Shown here piece by piece: positions 5,061-6,270 of a stretch of DNA of 6,270 nucleotides. The notes under the pieces were generated by a model, which saw only the letters and a list, made by a program, of their open reading frames with translations, did no database searches and had not been told where the DNA came from. Source of the DNA: Candidatus Pacearchaeota archaeon. Lineage in GTDB: Archaea; Nanobdellota; Nanobdellia; Pacearchaeales; GW2011-AR1. The stretch covers positions 1 to 6,270 of the forward strand of contig NZCQ01000018.1 in NCBI GenBank assembly GCA_002688335.1. The letters run 5' to 3'. The stretch's first letter is position 1. Each line of letters opens with the position of its first letter. Position numbers and translations under genes: made by a program.

Positions 5061-5080
5061 GTAGCAAAAATTACTACTTT
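5058..5080. promoter_or_regulatory. Likely operator dyad between TATA box and start codon
   Basis: AAAGTAG (5058-5064) and CTACTTT (5074-5080) are perfect 7-bp inverted arms with a 9-base spacer. The left arm overlaps the end of the TATA box and the right arm ends 5 bases before the ATG, so a bound protein would block TBP/TFB or polymerase. The first gene downstream encodes an RHH protein, making it the natural candidate for binding here. Confidence 0.45.
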
Positions 5081-5085
5081 TTACT

Positions 5086-5229
5086 ATGAAAATAAAGGTT
5101 TCAATATCAATGGAAGAATCCACCTTGAAGGAAGTTCAAGAACACATAGCTGAAAGTATATTCCGAAGTCAAAGTCACTTTATTGAATCTGCTACCAAGA
5201 AGTATCTTAAGGAGGTTAAAAATGGGTGA
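5086..5229 (+). CDS. Small ribbon-helix-helix DNA-binding protein
   Basis: A 47-residue protein starting with the beta strand KIKVSISME (2-10). Helix A spans about 11-24 (ESTLKEVQEHIAES) and helix B about 28-44 (RSQSHFIESATKKYLKE). This is a complete minimal RHH unit, with the usual S/T-x-x-h-h-x-x-A/S pattern in helix B. It begins at the first ATG after a BRE/TATA box (leaderless) and overlaps the ATPase gene by 8 bases. It probably represses the two-gene unit through the dyad at 5058-5080, in the manner of antitoxin-like or plasmid RHH autoregulators; that role is inferred. It is only loosely similar to the RHH protein at 1254. Confidence 0.75.
   Translation: MKIKVSISMEESTLKEVQEHIAESIFRSQSHFIESATKKYLKEVKNG
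5209..5216 (+). promoter_or_regulatory. Strong Shine-Dalgarno for the GHKL ATPase
   Basis: AAGGAGGT lies five bases before the ATG at 5222, inside the end of the RHH gene. It fixes the ATPase start and indicates efficient internal initiation on the shared mRNA, in contrast to the leaderless first gene. Confidence 0.75.
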
Positions 5230-6270
5230 AACCAGAAACTATAAAATTGAAACCTCTATAACATTAGACTATAGAAAGTCTGCTTGGGGGTTGGAAAGAA
5301 TAGTTCTTGATGGCGTAGCAAACCATTTACCTGAAGATAGTAATGGAACGAATGTAGCAGTAAAACTTAAACAAGACGGTCAGTATGTGCCTTTAAAACA
5401 AGCAGACCCTCAAAAGCAAACCGAAGAAATTGTATTTGAAGATGATGGTTCTGGTTACGATGCTGGAATGTTATCAATTTTATTCTCATCAAAAGGAGCA
5501 GACGAATTAAGTGTAGGTCAATTTGGAGAAGGATTAAAATTAGTCGCAGCATCTGCTCTTAGAAATGGAGTGGAAATAGAGTATCATTCAAGAAATTGGG
5601 TTGCAAATCCGTTTGCAAAACCCGAAAGAATTGGGGGGCATGATATTGAAAAATTATGTTTTACAATTCAAGAAAATGGATTCGATTTGGATGGTTCAAG
5701 AACAGTTATTAGAAATCCCTCTGATGATTTGATGAGAGAAGTGTATCAGATACCTGATAAAGTTTTGGCTCTGAATGATTCTTATGAAGTGATGAGTAAG
5801 GATTTTACGGGATTTGGTTTTCTATCCGACGCAAAAATATACCCTTCAAGAATGATTCGTCTTGGTAATGGAGATACTACTTTATTTATTAAAGGAGTTA
5901 AAGTTCAAGATTCTCAATCAATTTTCAGTTATGATTTAGGATTAAATAACATCACACCAGATAGAATTTTCGCAGATAGGGATAGAGTATTGGATTCTAT
6001 AGAGAATCTGTTAAAAGATTATGCTTCACCTGAAGCAATAAAAACAGTGTTATCGAAGGCATTCTCAGAACCAGAAGGTAATTATCAGGAGTTTCAAGCA
6101 TTCTACAATAGAAAACAGGATAAAGGTTTTGGTATAACGGAATTTGAGCCTTTAGAATATACTTTTGAATTTGGAAAAGAAGGTTATGGAAGAATACCAA
6201 GAAGACCGCTTACTTGGGAAGAAAAACAACAGAGGAAAGAAGCAGAGCTTGAATTGAAAGCAAAAACTAA
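5222..6270 (+). CDS. GHKL (Bergerat-fold) ATPase, 3' end beyond window
   Basis: An open frame of 349 codons with no stop before the window ends. The GHKL nucleotide-binding signature is complete: N-box LDGVANHLPED with D30 and N34, G1 box FEDDGSGYD (D74-x-G76-x-G78), and G2 box/ATP lid SVGQFGEGLKL (G99, G102, G104). Later come a beta-rich transducer-like part with LFIKGVKVQ (about residues 220-228), a YDLGLNN segment and ADRDR. A Lys/Glu-rich helix begins near 333 (WEEKQQRKEAELELK) and may start a coiled coil. GHKL proteins (Hsp90, MutL, gyrase B, MORC, histidine kinases) use ATP-driven dimer clamping. The visible part has no histidine-kinase phosphoacceptor (H-box) or obvious MutL/gyrase signature, so it is best described as a MORC/Hsp90-like standalone ATPase. 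It is co-transcribed with a small RHH protein. A role in genome maintenance or defence of a mobile element is possible but not shown. Confidence 0.8.
   Translation, partial: MGETRNYKIETSITLDYRKSAWGLERIVLDGVANHLPEDSNGTNVAVKLKQDGQYVPLKQADPQKQTEEIVFEDDGSGYDAGMLSILFSSKGADELSVGQFGEGLKLVAASALRNGVEIEYHSRNWVANPFAKPERIGGHDIEKLCFTIQENGFDLDGSRTVIRNPSDDLMREVYQIPDKVLALNDSYEVMSKDFTGFGFLSDAKIYPSRMIRLGNGDTTLFIKGVKVQDSQSIFSYDLGLNNITPDRIFADRDRVLDSIENLLKDYASPEAIKTVLSKAFSEPEGNYQEFQAFYNRKQDKGFGITEFEPLEYTFEFGKEGYGRIPRRPLTWEEKQQRKEAELELKAKT

Noticed and set aside
1..6270. CRISPR array, tRNA or rRNA genes, IS element ends
   Set aside because: No regularly spaced long repeats, no tRNA cloverleaf, no rRNA-like stretch, and no terminal inverted repeats flanking a transposase were seen.

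Overview
The window reads as part of the genome, or of an integrated or extrachromosomal element, of an AT-rich archaeon, most likely a DPANN-type lineage. The signs are an Orc1/Cdc6-family initiator, BRE/TATA-type promoters (the 12-mer GAAAGGTTTATA occurs twice), several genes whose ATG lies about 25 bases after a TATA box (leaderless transcripts), short intergenic gaps and ATGA start/stop overlaps. All three stop codons are used. The lineage is inferred from gene style, not from any marker gene.

Layout. (1) Bases 1-825 hold the 3' end of a plus-strand gene. Its last ~115 bases are GC-rich and strikingly poor in adenine, the pattern expected of a variable region of a diversity-generating retroelement (DGR) target; neither the reverse transcriptase nor the template is in the window. 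(2) A convergent winged-helix regulator (1100-837, minus) is divergently promoted from (3) a replication operon. That operon holds a 48-aa ribbon-helix-helix (RHH) protein (1254-1400), an unrecognised ORF (1397-1873), a second RHH-like reading frame (1743-1967) overlapping it by ~130 bases, and orc1/cdc6 (1964-3115). Most joints are 4-base ATGA overlaps. Ten-bp-phased direct repeats after the TATA box look like the operator of the first RHH protein. (4) The orc1 gene ends in a 13-bp perfect inverted repeat. An unrecognised 135-aa ORF (3126-3533) follows, overlapping a short large-serine-recombinase-type gene (3526-4413). (5) A leaderless three-helix membrane protein of unknown function (4479-5006) stands alone. 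(6) A two-gene unit ends the window: a 47-aa RHH protein (5086-5229) and a GHKL (Bergerat-fold) ATPase (5222 to beyond 6270), under one BRE/TATA promoter with a dyad over the likely transcription start.

An initiator with its own RHH repressor, a site-specific recombinase, a membrane protein of unknown function and a repressor-controlled GHKL ATPase suggest a mobile replicon (plasmid, provirus or integrative element) next to a chromosomal DGR-target-like gene. The two most interesting signals are the adenine-depleted C-terminal cassette and the RHH-GHKL ATPase pair.
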